A DNA stretch of 64,000 bases from Siphonodentalium dalli (taxonomy: Eukaryota > Mollusca > Scaphopoda > Gadilida > Siphonodentaliidae). The stretch spans positions 46,941,797-47,005,796 of the forward strand of contig CP136061.1 in the NCBI GenBank assembly GCA_032622095.1, read 5' to 3'. Both the position numbers and the translations under genes were made by a program. Under the pieces are notes generated by a model that was given only the letters and a program-made list of their open reading frames with translations, was not told the origin of the DNA and ran no database searches. Below are positions 63,401 to 63,510 of the stretch, in pieces. Positions within the stretch are counted from its first letter, which is position 1, and every line of letters begins with the position of its first letter.

Positions 63401-63510
63401 GCCGATTTCGGTTTAGAATCATCCTGTGTGTCTGTATCCGGCTTCGGGCTGTCGGGTTTTGTAGATTCCTTATCTCCGGTGGTCACGCCACCTTCTTCCG
63501 TATCAGACAT
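3330..63510 (-). CDS. DNAH5/8: Axonemal outer-arm dynein heavy chain, DNAH5/DNAH8 type (5' part of gene, 29 exons)
   Basis: Heavy chains of this class are the ATP-driven motors of ciliary outer dynein arms; this portion is the tail that binds intermediate chains, other heavy chains and the docking site, plus the start of the linker. Exons were built by matching family-like peptide to GT/AG sites. All phases agree, giving 1590 codons without a stop. Residues about 1-119 are acidic, Lys/Pro-rich low complexity; 120-250 hold the conserved RHRY and [11 protein letters not shown] blocks; about 230-800 resemble DHC_N1; from about 1455 (FQNRCRKLP) DHC_N2/linker begins. The P-loops are absent because the gene continues left of base 3330. 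I cannot separate DNAH5 from DNAH8: conserved blocks resemble both, while the acidic N-terminus is more DNAH8-like. The start has A at -3. No EST support is available; the exon 8 donor is the least certain junction. Confidence 0.93.
3490..3626. mobile_element. Partial F-type TTAA element
   Basis: This is half of the family: TTTCATGATGGGAGCTGCGC, CTGTGCCAGTGCATTCTC, a palindromic arm and CTTACAAAGTCAAGGTAAA. The second palindrome and right terminus are missing. Confidence 0.6.
3673..3911. mobile_element. F-type TTAA element
   Basis: Left flank TTAA (3669-3672). The terminus is CACTTTCATGATGG, followed by two mirrored palindromic modules and a right arm ending CATGGAAGGG with ATAA beyond. Non-coding. 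Confidence 0.75.
4370..4690. repeat. Two diverged tandem units of about 170 bp
   Basis: AAAGGGCCAT, GAACTCGATCTGTAT and TTTGGTTCTGATCGGA occur once in 4370-4500 and again in 4545-4660. A 16-C run lies at 4769-4784, close to the exon 28 donor. Confidence 0.75.
4818..5058 (-). CDS. DNAH5/8: Dynein heavy chain exon 28
   Basis: 241 nt, entry phase 2, exit phase 0 (residues 1468-1548). It encodes [26 protein letters not shown] and [12 protein letters not shown], among the most conserved linker-proximal blocks of the DNAH5/8 class. Donor GTGATT is weak; acceptor ATAG. Confidence 0.96.
5227..5590. mobile_element. Degraded F1-family element
   Basis: It carries GGTCCCCAGAGGGAG, CTCATCTGCTATGGGA, TAAGGCCCAAGCAGAATG and a right end ATTTTGAGGCTTG. 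The layout matches the copy at 20914-21221. The left terminus is not clear. Confidence 0.6.
5844..6176 (+). pseudogene. MULE-type transposase C-terminal fragment
   Basis: A 110-codon open frame holds [27 protein letters not shown] and QPQRRKYR, the layout seen at the C-terminal side of MULE-domain proteins (N/T-N-x-V/x-EGWH followed by a basic QP..RKYR block). The usual spacer between these two blocks is mostly missing, so an internal deletion is likely. The rest of the catalytic domain is not visible upstream. It lies in intron 27, antisense to the dynein gene. Read as a relic rather than a gene. Confidence 0.6.
6514..6953. mobile_element. F-type TTAA element with nested insertion, next to exon 27 donor
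   Basis: It is flanked by TTAA at 6510-6513 and 6954-6957, with CCCTTC...AAAGGG ends. About 6650-6785 interrupts it with sequence of the fold-back family at 7690-7895 (CACCACAACCTGGACTCGTA). The right TTAA lies 10 bp from the exon 27 donor motif. Confidence 0.8.
6974..7273 (-). CDS. DNAH5/8: Dynein heavy chain exon 27
   Basis: 300 nt, entry phase 2 and exit phase 2 (residues 1368-1467). It encodes [40 protein letters not shown] and [11 protein letters not shown], diagnostic of the DNAH5/8 class. Donor GTGGGC; acceptor CATTTTCAG. Confidence 0.97.
7690..7895. repeat. Fold-back element with GGACTCGTACAAG arms
   Basis: TATACAATGTTGTGTACAGT near 7690 is inverted near 7835, around CACCACAACATGGACTCG. 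A direct copy of the right arm lies at 6670-6785. Non-coding. Confidence 0.7.
7985..8135. mobile_element. Partial F1-family MITE
   Basis: GAGGCCTAAGCAGAGTGAGG is directly repeated, followed by GGTGAATCTAGTGATGCTA and its inverse. No terminal CAAGCC was found. Confidence 0.65.
8496..8638. repeat. 143-bp palindrome
   Basis: CAGTTATCGCATTATTTC on the left is matched by its inverse ending GCGATAACTG. The centre is CCTCGGCCGTAGGCCGAGG. Likely a fold-back MITE; TSD unclear. Confidence 0.8.
8891..9009 (-). CDS. DNAH5/8: Dynein heavy chain exon 26
   Basis: 119 nt, entry phase 0, exit phase 2 (residues 1329-1367). It encodes [19 protein letters not shown] and CFVSDYDN, then joins SGPM in exon 27. 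Donor GTGAGA; acceptor AATTTCAG. Confidence 0.95.
9050..9132. mobile_element. Short H-type TTAA element
   Basis: 83 bp between TTAA 9046-9049 and 9133-9136, with CCCTTTCAGTGCCAAGTC...GGCACTGAAAGGG ends. It is the 2554-2760 hairpin with one arm deleted, and lies 40 bp upstream of exon 26. Confidence 0.88.
9417..9771. mobile_element. F1-family element, long form
   Basis: Ends CAAGCCTTGAAATAG and CTGTTTCAAGGCTTG. It holds GGTCCCCAGAGGTTG and TCTATGGGAGACCTAGGATC. The flanking octamers TACCTGCA/TTCCTGTG match at five of eight positions, suggesting an old TSD. Confidence 0.7.
9920..10324 (-). CDS. DNAH5/8: Dynein heavy chain exon 25
   Basis: 405 nt, phase 0 both ends (residues 1194-1328), the largest exon. 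It encodes [36 protein letters not shown] and [13 protein letters not shown], all conserved tail blocks. Donor GTAGGA; acceptor CGTATTTAG. A copy of its acceptor edge occurs at 10817-10845. Confidence 0.96.
10953..11033 (-). CDS. DNAH5/8: Dynein heavy chain exon 24
   Basis: 81 nt, phase 0 (27 codons, residues 1167-1193): [10 protein letters not shown] then [14 protein letters not shown], matching the family's 'K.F....P.LSEFE' segment. Donor GTTTGT is a weak consensus; acceptor TATTTACAG. Confidence 0.9.
11427..11624. mobile_element. G-type TTAA element
   Basis: Right end TAGTATAGAAAGGG followed by TTAA (11625-11628). The body shares ATGGATTCTCCCATTTAGTT, GGAATGGTCT and ACTCATCAATGAGTATT with copies at about 24258-24507, 46612-46852, 51453-51703 and 53135-53385. 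The left end is decayed. Confidence 0.6.
11749..11935. repeat. Two direct repeats of about 72 bp, 114 bp apart
   Basis: GTGCATCAAATCTGAATGT, GTAAAATTTCAT and ACGGAGTAGCGAAAC occur at 11760-11820 and again at 11873-11935 with a few substitutions. Confidence 0.8.
12118..12263. repeat. 146-bp palindrome
   Basis: GGAGATAAACGTACCCTG through GTTTGTGAACTCGCC is mirrored on the right, ending GTACGTTTATCTCC. Probably a fold-back MITE. Confidence 0.85.
12342..12911. mobile_element. F1-family element(s), long form
   Basis: Starts near CAGCCTTGAAATAGTG and carries two fold-back modules. One right end falls near 12757 (TATCCAGGCTGG) and another at 12890-12911 (ACACTATTTCAAGGCTT), suggesting two overlapping or nested copies. 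Confidence 0.6.
12928..13131 (-). CDS. DNAH5/8: Dynein heavy chain exon 23
   Basis: 204 nt, phase 0 (residues 1099-1166). It encodes [19 protein letters not shown] then [11 protein letters not shown], matching the family's 'VSVLSTIIN...F.RY..IW.K' block. Donor GTAAGA; acceptor TATGATCAG. The linker before this block is shorter than in the vertebrate proteins as I remember them. Confidence 0.92.
13563..13736. repeat. Imperfect inverted repeat
   Basis: AGCCTAATTCTTCAGTTGAT and AGACTAAATCATATGATGG on the left are mirrored at 13695-13742 with several mismatches and an unpaired centre. Confidence 0.65.
13748..14204. repeat. 457-bp tandem duplication, copy 1 (contains B-type TTAA element)
   Basis: Copy 1 spans a B-type element (13747-14131: CCCTTTACCCAACAG ... 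TGTTGGGTAAAGGG, right flank TTAA 14132-14135) plus 73 bp of flank to GCTATGGTTCA. Copy 2 repeats it without any difference I could see. Confidence 0.9.
14205..14661. repeat. 457-bp tandem duplication, copy 2
   Basis: Repeats 13748-14204 head to tail. The junction falls inside the CCCTTT terminus of the element, so copy 2 lacks its first C and a left TTAA. Either a very recent duplication or an assembly artefact. Confidence 0.9.
14662..15713. other. Gene-free stretch of intron 22
   Basis: No recognisable repeat or coding family. A 64-codon open frame at 15370-15564 begins with hydrophobic residues but shows no family features or splice context. Confidence 0.5.
15714..19431. mobile_element. 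TTAA-type element M2, expanded by a 98-unit minisatellite
   Basis: The left 270 bp match M1 (GAGTACGTCATA, CATTATTAAAAGCA and others) but lack M1's MITE. The left terminus is decayed (ATAA, CCATGTCGGGCGAG). The right end is ACCTACCAAAGGG followed by TTAA (19432-19435). Between them is the 35-bp array. The element fills almost half of intron 22. Confidence 0.78.
15981..19427 (+). repeat. 35-bp minisatellite, 98 full units
   Basis: Units begin at 16001 as CCGTACGGCAACATCAATG or CCGTATGGAGACATAAATG and end CCTACCAA or CCCACCAA. The span 16001-19427 is 3427 bp, equal to 98 x 35 minus two deletions I can see (1 bp near 17637, 2 bp near 18743). The two subtypes often alternate, giving a 70-bp order. 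Many overlapping open frames result from the lack of stop codons. Confidence 0.95.
19651..20043. mobile_element. hAT-like MITE with perfect 8-bp TSD
   Basis: TSD GGTGATAG at 19643-19650 and 20044-20051. Ends TAGTGATGTGCGGTTTT and AAAACTGCACATCACAA are inverted repeats with two mismatches. The interior is rich in CGGTTT/AAACCG. Non-autonomous, 393 bp. Confidence 0.9.
20052..20913. other. Gene-free stretch of intron 22
   Basis: AT-rich; no repeat or coding family recognised. Confidence 0.5.
20914..21221. mobile_element. F1-family element with 8-bp TSD
   Basis: TSD TTATCACA (906-913 side) and TTATCACT (21222-21229). Ends CAAGCCTGAG and CTCAGGCTTG. 308 bp, non-coding, 67 bp downstream of the exon 22 donor. 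Confidence 0.85.
21295..21554 (-). CDS. DNAH5/8: Dynein heavy chain exon 22
   Basis: 260 nt, entry phase 1, exit phase 0 (residues 1012-1098). It encodes [33 protein letters not shown] and [14 protein letters not shown], the conserved 'LAIPN.V..P.L.D.Q' tail block. Donor GTTAGT; acceptor TATTTACAG. Confidence 0.95.
22226..22446 (-). CDS. DNAH5/8: Dynein heavy chain exon 21
   Basis: 221 nt, entry phase 2, exit phase 1 (residues 938-1011). It encodes [14 protein letters not shown], then a Cys-rich stretch (Cys at roughly residues 965, 978, 981, 984 and 985), then [15 protein letters not shown]. The last block is conserved; the cysteine cluster is not one I recall from vertebrates. Of two possible AG sites, only ACAG|TCAG keeps phase. 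Confidence 0.9.
22829..23082. mobile_element. F-type element flanked by ATAT
   Basis: Ends CCCTTTCATGACAGAGC and AGCTCATGTCATGGAAGGG. The flanking tetranucleotides are ATAT on both sides rather than TTAA. Confidence 0.8.
23190..23547. mobile_element. Chimeric B/F TTAA-type element
   Basis: The left arm is B type (ACAAACCGGCCAAAAAC, ATATCTTCGGTCTGTCTC), the right arm F type (AATGCTGCACTAGCGCAGCTC ending CAAAGG then ATTAA). The shared palindromic core lies between. Confidence 0.65.
23595..23802 (-). CDS. DNAH5/8: Dynein heavy chain exon 20
   Basis: 208 nt, entry phase 1, exit phase 2 (residues 869-937). It encodes [38 protein letters not shown] and ASSEQLA, matching the family's 'L..L...VND..E.RID...' segment. 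Donor GTAAGT. Confidence 0.93.
24258..24507. mobile_element. G-type TTAA element abutting exon 19 donor
   Basis: Right end CAGTATAGAAAGGG then TTAA (24508-24511), only 12 bp from the exon 19 donor motif at 24524-24529. An inverted repeat GAAATGTTCAGATAATAAGG / ATTATCTGAATATTTCC sits in its centre. Confidence 0.7.
24530..24681 (-). CDS. DNAH5/8: Dynein heavy chain exon 19
   Basis: 152 nt, entry phase 2, exit phase 1 (residues 818-868). It encodes [38 protein letters not shown]; the ALTWTSLN motif is strongly conserved. Donor GTAAGT; acceptor AATCTTAG. Confidence 0.96.
25412..25480. repeat. Short inverted repeat with 21-bp perfect arms
   Basis: Arms 25412-25432 and 25460-25480 (TCCAGTAAATTAGGTCTGGA core) flank a 27-base loop. 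It lies 66 bp from the exon 18 donor, within intron 18; the open frame does not extend into it. Confidence 0.9.
25547..25776 (-). CDS. DNAH5/8: Dynein heavy chain exon 18
   Basis: 230 nt, entry phase 0, exit phase 2 (residues 742-817). It encodes [20 protein letters not shown] and [19 protein letters not shown], matching the family's 'GL.ASLLV....[10 protein letters not shown]' block. Donor GTAAGT. Confidence 0.97.
26206..26271 (-). CDS. DNAH5/8: Dynein heavy chain exon 17
   Basis: 66 nt, phase 0 (residues 720-741): [20 protein letters not shown], the conserved 'I.RSYN.MA.VL.E.E' block. Donor GTGAGT; acceptor TTATTTCAG. Confidence 0.95.
26658..27039. mobile_element. B-type TTAA element
   Basis: TTAA flanks at 26654-26657 and 27040-27043; ends CCCTTTACCCAACAG and TTTGTTGGGTAAAGGG. 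Two mirrored palindromic cores and one long unequal arm on the right (CATAACTGTAACC...CCGGTTTTGGCCGG). 382 bp. Confidence 0.9.
27044..27915. other. Gene-free part of intron 16
   Basis: AT-rich; nothing recognised beyond short unsupported open frames. Confidence 0.5.
27916..28179 (-). CDS. DNAH5/8: Dynein heavy chain exon 16
   Basis: 264 nt, phase 0 (residues 632-719). It encodes [33 protein letters not shown] and [14 protein letters not shown], the strongly conserved 'PP.AGKI.WARQL' block. Donor GTAATT; acceptor TTATTTCAG. Confidence 0.97.
28262..28757. mobile_element. F1-family element, long form, with internal insert
   Basis: From GCCTGCAAATTGTTTGTCTG to AATTGCAGGC. It contains the AATGATGTCCCCAGAGGG modules and about 75 bp of unrelated sequence near 28625-28700. 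TSD not clear. Confidence 0.65.
28877..28972 (-). CDS. DNAH5/8: Dynein heavy chain exon 15
   Basis: 96 nt, phase 0 (residues 600-631): [12 protein letters not shown] then [14 protein letters not shown], matching the family's 'FD.DY..F......L...F'. Donor GTAAGT. Confidence 0.94.
29097..29487. mobile_element. B-type TTAA element
   Basis: TTAA flanks 29093-29096 and 29488-29491; ends CCCTTTACCCAACAAACCGG and TCTGTTGGGTAAAGGG. The long arm is on the left, so this copy is inverted relative to 26658-27039. Confidence 0.9.
29860..30061 (-). CDS. DNAH5/8: Dynein heavy chain exon 14
   Basis: 202 nt, entry phase 2, exit phase 0 (residues 532-599). It encodes [33 protein letters not shown] and [14 protein letters not shown], a hallmark tail block. 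Donor GTGAAT; acceptor CTTCTGCAG. Confidence 0.97.
30540..30659 (-). CDS. DNAH5/8: Dynein heavy chain exon 13
   Basis: 120 nt, entry and exit phase 2 (residues 492-531): [20 protein letters not shown] and [11 protein letters not shown]. Donor GTATCA lies in a (GAT)n-like run; acceptor TCTTACAG. Confidence 0.94.
30689..30879. mobile_element. H-type TTAA element with truncated core
   Basis: TTAA flanks 30685-30688 and 30880-30883; ends CCCTTTGAGTGCCAGGTCC and CTGGCACTCAAAGGG. A piece of the shared palindromic core begins at CATATACCCTGTGCC. It lies about 27 bp upstream of the exon 13 acceptor. Confidence 0.85.
31046..31299. mobile_element. F-type TTAA element
   Basis: Left flank TTAA (31042-31045), right flank TTAC. 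Ends CTCTTTGATGATG and CCAGTCATGGAAAGG around two mirrored palindromes. Confidence 0.75.
31377..31558 (-). CDS. DNAH5/8: Dynein heavy chain exon 12
   Basis: 182 nt, entry phase 0, exit phase 2 (residues 432-491). It encodes [19 protein letters not shown] and [20 protein letters not shown], near-invariant in DNAH5/8. Donor GTAAGA; acceptor TTTTTTACAG. Confidence 0.98.
32058..32361. mobile_element. Possible hAT-like MITE, CAGGGACCAG ends
   Basis: CAGGGACCAGCCT (32058-32070) and AGACTGGTCCCTG (32349-32361) are inverted. Between them the motif AGGGAGAAGTGA recurs. No convincing 8-bp TSD was found. Confidence 0.45.
32623..33025. mobile_element. Degraded F-type element with AT-rich tandem filler
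   Basis: Left end CCCTTTCATAACGGGAGATG. Bases 32690-32970 are diverged repeats of TTCTTACATTCTTTAACAAT. It ends in a broken core at 33025. Confidence 0.6.
33026..35029. other. Gene-free part of intron 11
   Basis: No gene recognised. At 34600-34680 a short motif pair around CGACTAA/TTAGTCG followed by AGTCGTGGCAACCCTA resembles a hAT-type terminus. At 34468-34483 there is a (GGGC)n run. Confidence 0.45.
35030..35128 (-). CDS. DNAH5/8: Dynein heavy chain exon 11
   Basis: 99 nt, phase 0 (residues 399-431): [20 protein letters not shown] then [10 protein letters not shown]; the first block is near-invariant in the class. Donor GTAAGT; acceptor TTCCGCAG. Confidence 0.97.
35534..35627 (-). CDS. 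DNAH5/8: Dynein heavy chain exon 10
   Basis: 94 nt, entry phase 2, exit phase 0 (residues 367-398): [20 protein letters not shown] then [11 protein letters not shown]. Donor GTAAGT; acceptor CATTTTAG. Confidence 0.96.
35779..36103. mobile_element. M-type TTAA element without array
   Basis: TTAA flanks 35775-35778 and 36104-36107; ends CCCTTTGGCGAGTAGAACG and ATACTCTCCAAAGGG. The first 40 bp, reversed, resemble the 35-bp minisatellite unit of M2. 325 bp, non-coding. Confidence 0.85.
36182..36429. repeat. Two-phase minisatellite (8 x 19 bp, then 4 x 24 bp)
   Basis: ATCAGTGGATGAGTATGAA repeats at 19 bp from 36182 to 36333. From 36334 four units gain ACACT (ATCAGTACACTGGATGAG...), giving 24 bp. 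Intron 9. Confidence 0.95.
36974..37012. repeat. 39-nt poly-C tract
   Basis: Uninterrupted C run. On the minus (transcribed sense) strand it is G39, able to form G-quadruplexes. Its length may be inexact in the assembly. Confidence 0.95.
37044..37110. repeat. Inverted repeat
   Basis: TATTTTCAATG and GGAATAACTATATAT on the left pair with ATATATAGAGTTATTCC and CATTGAAAATA on the right. Confidence 0.8.
37345..37700 (-). CDS. DNAH5/8: Dynein heavy chain exon 9
   Basis: 356 nt, entry phase 0, exit phase 2 (residues 249-366). It encodes [50 protein letters not shown] and [13 protein letters not shown], the start of the conserved tail. Donor GTAAGT; acceptor CTATTTCAG. Confidence 0.97.
37701..39600. 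repeat. Intron 8 left part, with repeated CGCTCTTTATT motif
   Basis: No exon. CGCTCTTTATT occurs at 39141, 39184, 39396 and 39546 and inverted near 38675. A block of about 120 bp starting TTCGCACCATAT is directly repeated at 39150-39265 and 39360-39470 (GGACTCGACTT, GTTGTCATCGTGA in both). A 14-C run lies at 38867-38880. Confidence 0.7.
39630..39860 (-). pseudogene. THAP zinc-finger domain remnant
   Basis: From an ATG at about 39857-39859 the minus strand reads [17 protein letters not shown] and HSFPN, the N-terminus of a THAP C2CH finger (C-x4-C here). A shift of frame then gives [13 protein letters not shown], and another [13 protein letters not shown], which supplies the C-x2-H of the motif. 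At least two frame changes mean it is not translatable as it stands unless spliced. THAP domains occur in host regulators and in P-type transposases; which this was cannot be told. It lies in intron 8 in the same orientation as the dynein gene. Confidence 0.72.
40485..40535. mobile_element. Half copy of TA-flanked CAGTAATGCCC fold-back
   Basis: ACCCATAATTCTGCTGTGG, GGAGTCGATTAATTAGAGC and ATTACTGTA match the right half of the element at 61164-61381. Confidence 0.7.
40607..40783 (-). CDS. DNAH5/8: Dynein heavy chain exon 8
   Basis: 177 nt, phase 0 (residues 190-248): [39 protein letters not shown] and [11 protein letters not shown] second in-frame GT (GTAAGC after ALPAF-type Phe) would shorten it by five codons; the AAG|GTAAAT site is preferred because it gives the expected spacing to DWG in exon 9. 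Confidence 0.9.
40884..41293. mobile_element. F1-family element, long form
   Basis: CAAGCCTGGAAATAGTGTG to ACTATTTCAAGGTTTG, with three AATGAGGT(C/T)CCCAGAGG modules and inverse modules between. No TSD seen. Confidence 0.7.
41518..41562 (-). CDS. DNAH5/8: Dynein heavy chain exon 7
   Basis: 45 nt, phase 0 (residues 175-189): [15 protein letters not shown], corresponding to the family's 'KKPKVFVT.G' stretch. Donor GTATTT; acceptor AATTTCAG. Confidence 0.88.
42270..42524. mobile_element. F-type TTAA element
   Basis: Left TTAA 42266-42269, right TTAT. Ends CCCTTCCATGACCGGAGC and CATCATGAAAGGG, two mirrored palindromes. Confidence 0.85.
42594..42715. mobile_element. Half copy of TA-flanked CAGTAATGCCC element
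   Basis: TACAGTAATGCCCTAAG, GGATTTAGTC and TTGCCATTCATCGGAAAGC match the left arm of 61164-61381; the right arm is missing. Confidence 0.7.
42755..42823 (-). CDS. DNAH5/8: Dynein heavy chain exon 6
   Basis: 69 nt, phase 0 (residues 152-174): [20 protein letters not shown] then QSG, the conserved 'F...G.R.LMF.YQ' block. Donor GTAAGT. Confidence 0.93.
43075..43300. repeat. Dispersed repeat with GGACAGACAG tail, copy 1
   Basis: CCCAATGGGACTAAGGATAC, CCATGGTACTAAATATCTG and GACAAAGTTGTGTCCACGGA also occur at 51080-51345 in the same order. Likely a retroposed or DNA-element fragment; family not identified. Confidence 0.7.
43301..44017. other. Gene-free part of intron 5
   Basis: No repeat or gene recognised; the short open frame at 43481-43678 has no family features. 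Confidence 0.4.
44018..44400 (-). pseudogene. Penelope-like element GIY-YIG endonuclease remnant
   Basis: Minus-strand reading gives [18 protein letters not shown], then [19 protein letters not shown], then [18 protein letters not shown]. This order (GIY-YIG-like core, HFN-x-PGH-type block, W-I-x-x-L-x-T-L-x-P-x-G-x-N end) is that of the C-terminal nuclease of Penelope-like retroelements. Frame shifts and a stop separate the blocks, so it is dead. The reverse transcriptase is not visible. It lies in intron 5, same orientation as the host gene. Confidence 0.78.
44567..44891. repeat. Inverted arms with possible Penelope terminal sequence
   Basis: TATGAGAAAATTAATTCTCCA (44567-44587) is inverted at 44871-44891. 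Near 44806-44840 the plus strand has CCTGAAGGAGGATT followed by TTGAAACAC, like the CTGA...GAAA spacing of hammerhead-type motifs in Penelope-like terminal repeats. Imperfect core. Confidence 0.4.
44895..45003. mobile_element. Short TA-flanked CAGTAATGCCC fold-back
   Basis: CAATAATGCCCTAAATAATC and its inverse ending GCATTACTGTA, with most of the arms deleted. Confidence 0.75.
45004..46607. other. Gene-free part of intron 5
   Basis: No gene recognised. About 46150-46420 contains ATTTCATTAAGATCTAATAG and a duplicated ATTTCATTGAGATCTGATAA, typical of old dispersed repeats. Confidence 0.45.
46612..46852. mobile_element. G-type TTAA element (pair 1)
   Basis: TTAA 46608-46611, ends CCCTTTGTATACAAAG and TAGGGTAAAGGG, then TTAA 46853-46856 shared with the B-type element that follows. 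Confidence 0.8.
46857..47248. mobile_element. B-type TTAA element (pair 1)
   Basis: Starts directly after the shared TTAA and ends CTATTGGGTAAAGGG before TTAA 47249-47252. Long arm on the left, as at 29097-29487. Confidence 0.9.
47370..47432 (-). CDS. DNAH5/8: Dynein heavy chain exon 5
   Basis: 63 nt, phase 0 (residues 131-151): [20 protein letters not shown] then R, matching the family's 'VA..L.....EVED.I..' segment. Donor GTATGT; acceptor CTTTCAG. Confidence 0.9.
48072..48104 (-). CDS. DNAH5/8: Dynein heavy chain exon 4 (microexon-sized)
   Basis: 33 nt, phase 0 (residues 120-130): [11 protein letters not shown], the family's 'LDARH.Y' motif. Donor GTATGT; acceptor TTTTCAG. Small, but motif and phase both fit. 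Confidence 0.88.
48380..48837. mobile_element. H-type TTAA element with inserted core
   Basis: TTAA flanks 48376-48379 and 48838-48841; ends CCCTTTGAGTGCCAGG and CCTGGCACTGAAAGGG. The palindromic core enters at the right as GGCACAGGG followed by TATATGGGTTGATAC. Confidence 0.85.
49000..49257 (-). pseudogene. Non-LTR retrotransposon (LINE) C-terminal fragment
   Basis: The 85-codon frame has [18 protein letters not shown] then [11 protein letters not shown], the C-x-x-C...EDE.HF...C..Y...R signature of the region after the reverse transcriptase in many LINEs, then [10 protein letters not shown]. No RT is present upstream, as expected for a 5'-truncated copy. The adjoining 3' side (48945-48990) has CCAATACACCCGGCCG, similar to 60315-60360. 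It lies in intron 3, same strand as the host gene. Confidence 0.65.
49350..49593. mobile_element. F-type TTAA element
   Basis: TTAA flanks 49346-49349 and 49594-49597; ends CCCTTTCATGAGG and CAATGGAGGG. Confidence 0.85.
49797..49817. repeat. 21-nt poly-G tract
   Basis: Uninterrupted G run in intron 3. Confidence 0.95.
49963..50034. mobile_element. Short TTAA-flanked inverted-repeat element
   Basis: TTAA at 49959-49962 and 50035-50038; ends CACATTCAATGCCGAC and GTCGGCAGTGAACGTG. A relative without clean ends lies at 10546-10612. Confidence 0.75.
50405..50710. repeat. Tandem direct repeat, unit about 172 bp
   Basis: GTACACTGAGAAGAAATAAC, then AATCAATAA and TGAATA follow in the same order at 50440-50530 and 50608-50690. 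Confidence 0.75.
51080..51345. repeat. Dispersed repeat with GGACAGACAG tail, copy 2
   Basis: Same order of blocks as 43075-43300 (CCCAATGGGACTAAGGATAC, CCATGGTACTAAATATCTG, TGTGTCTATGGACAGACAGA), with an extra piece near 51100-51160. Confidence 0.7.
51453..51703. mobile_element. G-type TTAA element (pair 2)
   Basis: TTAA 51449-51452, left CTCTTTCTATACAAAATAC, right AAAGAATGGG, then TTAA 51704-51707 shared with the B-type element that follows. A partial G copy precedes it at 51355-51440. Confidence 0.75.
51708..52099. mobile_element. B-type TTAA element (pair 2)
   Basis: Ends CCCTTTACCCAACAG and TCTGTTGGGTAAAGGG; right TTAA 52100-52103. Long arm on the right, as at 26658-27039. Confidence 0.9.
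52652..52903. mobile_element. F-type TTAA element
   Basis: TTAA 52648-52651 and 52904-52907; ends CACTTCCATGACTGGAGC and CATCATGAAAGGG. Confidence 0.85.
53135..53455. mobile_element. G-type element with duplicated right end
   Basis: GAATGGTCTATTATTGATTT and an internal palindrome around GACCTATGGTC; the segment TTATCTGAACATTTCC...ATAGAAAGG occurs twice in a row (53320-53383 and 53388-53450). Confidence 0.65.
53456..53823. mobile_element. F1-family element, 5'-truncated long form
   Basis: GCTAGCATCACCAAATTCAC onward to CACACTATTTCAAGGCTT. The same left junction, next to a G-type piece, recurs at 54600-54740, so the composite was duplicated. Confidence 0.65.
54312..54463. mobile_element. TA-flanked CAGTAATGCCC fold-back (Tc1/mariner-like MITE)
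   Basis: TA at 54310-54311 and 54464-54465; CAGTAATGCCCTAACTAATC and its inverse at the right end. 152 bp. Confidence 0.8.
54470..54910. mobile_element. F1-family element interrupted by G-type piece
   Basis: CAAGTCTGAAAATAGTGTCT begins an F1 copy. At 54597 it changes to the G-type segment TTATTGAGGGAAATGTTTAG and then returns to F1 sequence at 54735. Confidence 0.6.
54911..56743. repeat. Intron 3 stretch with old dispersed and tandem repeats
   Basis: No gene recognised. GATACATACAATATGGAT-like and AACTTCCTCAATT blocks at about 55893-56040 plus 56340-56400 recur at 56416-56660. 54960-55400 holds CGGATGGA-type runs (ACGGATGGATG, ACAGACGGATGG) typical of dispersed repeats. Confidence 0.5.
56748..57007. 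mobile_element. F-type TTAA element
   Basis: TTAA 56744-56747 and 57008-57011; ends CCCTTCCATGATCGGAGC and CCAGTCATGAAATGG. Confidence 0.85.
57194..57289 (-). CDS. DNAH5/8: Dynein heavy chain exon 3
   Basis: 96 nt, phase 0 (residues 88-119): [20 protein letters not shown] then ATREDRRLQ. Low family similarity, but phase, donor GTATGT, acceptor ATTGTAG and the join to LDDRHRY all fit. Confidence 0.82.
57853..58199. mobile_element. F-type TTAA element next to exon 2
   Basis: TTAA 57849-57852 and 58200-58203; ends CCCTTCTATGACTGCAGC and CCAGTAATGGAAGGG. About 90 bp of unrelated sequence lies near 57925-58010. Its right TTAA is 58 bp from exon 2. Confidence 0.85.
58262..58317 (-). CDS. DNAH5/8: Dynein heavy chain exon 2
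   Basis: 56 nt, entry phase 1, exit phase 0 (residues 69-87): [19 protein letters not shown], continuing the charged, Pro-rich N-terminus. Donor GTAAGA; acceptor after the pyrimidine run TTTCTCTCTTCTTTCAG. Composition and phase support it; no conserved motif. Confidence 0.8.
58349..59557. mobile_element. hAT-like element, 1209 bp, perfect 8-bp TSD
   Basis: TSD ATATACAT at 58341-58348 and 59558-59565. Ends TAGTGATGGGGACCGGACC and GGTCCGGTCCGCATCACTA, with subterminal (GGACCGGTCC)n-type repeats in both. The interior is AT-rich and no transposase is recognisable. It inserted 21 bp from the exon 2 acceptor AG. Confidence 0.9.
59566..61161. other. Gene-free part of intron 1
   Basis: 59800-59960 is a G/T-rich run of AGCCTGTTTTTTGGCTGG-like repeats. 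60310-60370 resembles the LINE 3' segment near 48950. Otherwise nothing recognised. Confidence 0.5.
61164..61381. mobile_element. TA-flanked CAGTAATGCCC fold-back, full length
   Basis: TA at 61162-61163 and 61382-61383; arms run from CAGTAAAGCCCTAAATAATC to a centre at GAAAGCTCTCACTGAGAGC and back. 218 bp, the most complete copy here. TA duplication and CAGT ends are Tc1/mariner-like. Confidence 0.88.
61384..62585. other. Gene-free part of intron 1
   Basis: No gene or clear repeat recognised; the open frame at 61583-61840 has no family features. Confidence 0.45.
62586..62825. repeat. Long inverted repeat around CCAAAATGG arms
   Basis: ATGCCCTATCACTAACTCGC and GGATCCACCAGGTCCGGTTC are mirrored at the right (GAACCGGTCCTGGTGGATCC, GCGAGTTAGTGATAAGAGC). 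Confidence 0.8.
63131..63210 (-). pseudogene. Diverged tandem copy of the exon 1 3' end
   Basis: It aligns with 63286-63366 at an offset of about 158 bp, including the donor CTCAC (63143-63147; real donor 63301-63305). Read in the exon frame it gives FSDDVSRLL, then a stop where exon 1 has SDDVSPPLV. Probably a dead duplicate; use as an alternative first-exon end would need a different upstream join. Confidence 0.7.
63306..63510 (-). CDS. DNAH5/8: Dynein heavy chain exon 1 (start codon exon)
   Basis: 205 nt, exit phase 1 (residues 1-68 plus one base). The frame starts [20 protein letters not shown] and ends PSPSPRK: acidic, Pro/Ser-rich and probably disordered. The ATG has A at -3. Donor GTGAGA. 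No in-frame ATG was noted closer upstream; the N-terminus is less certain than the conserved tail. Confidence 0.8.
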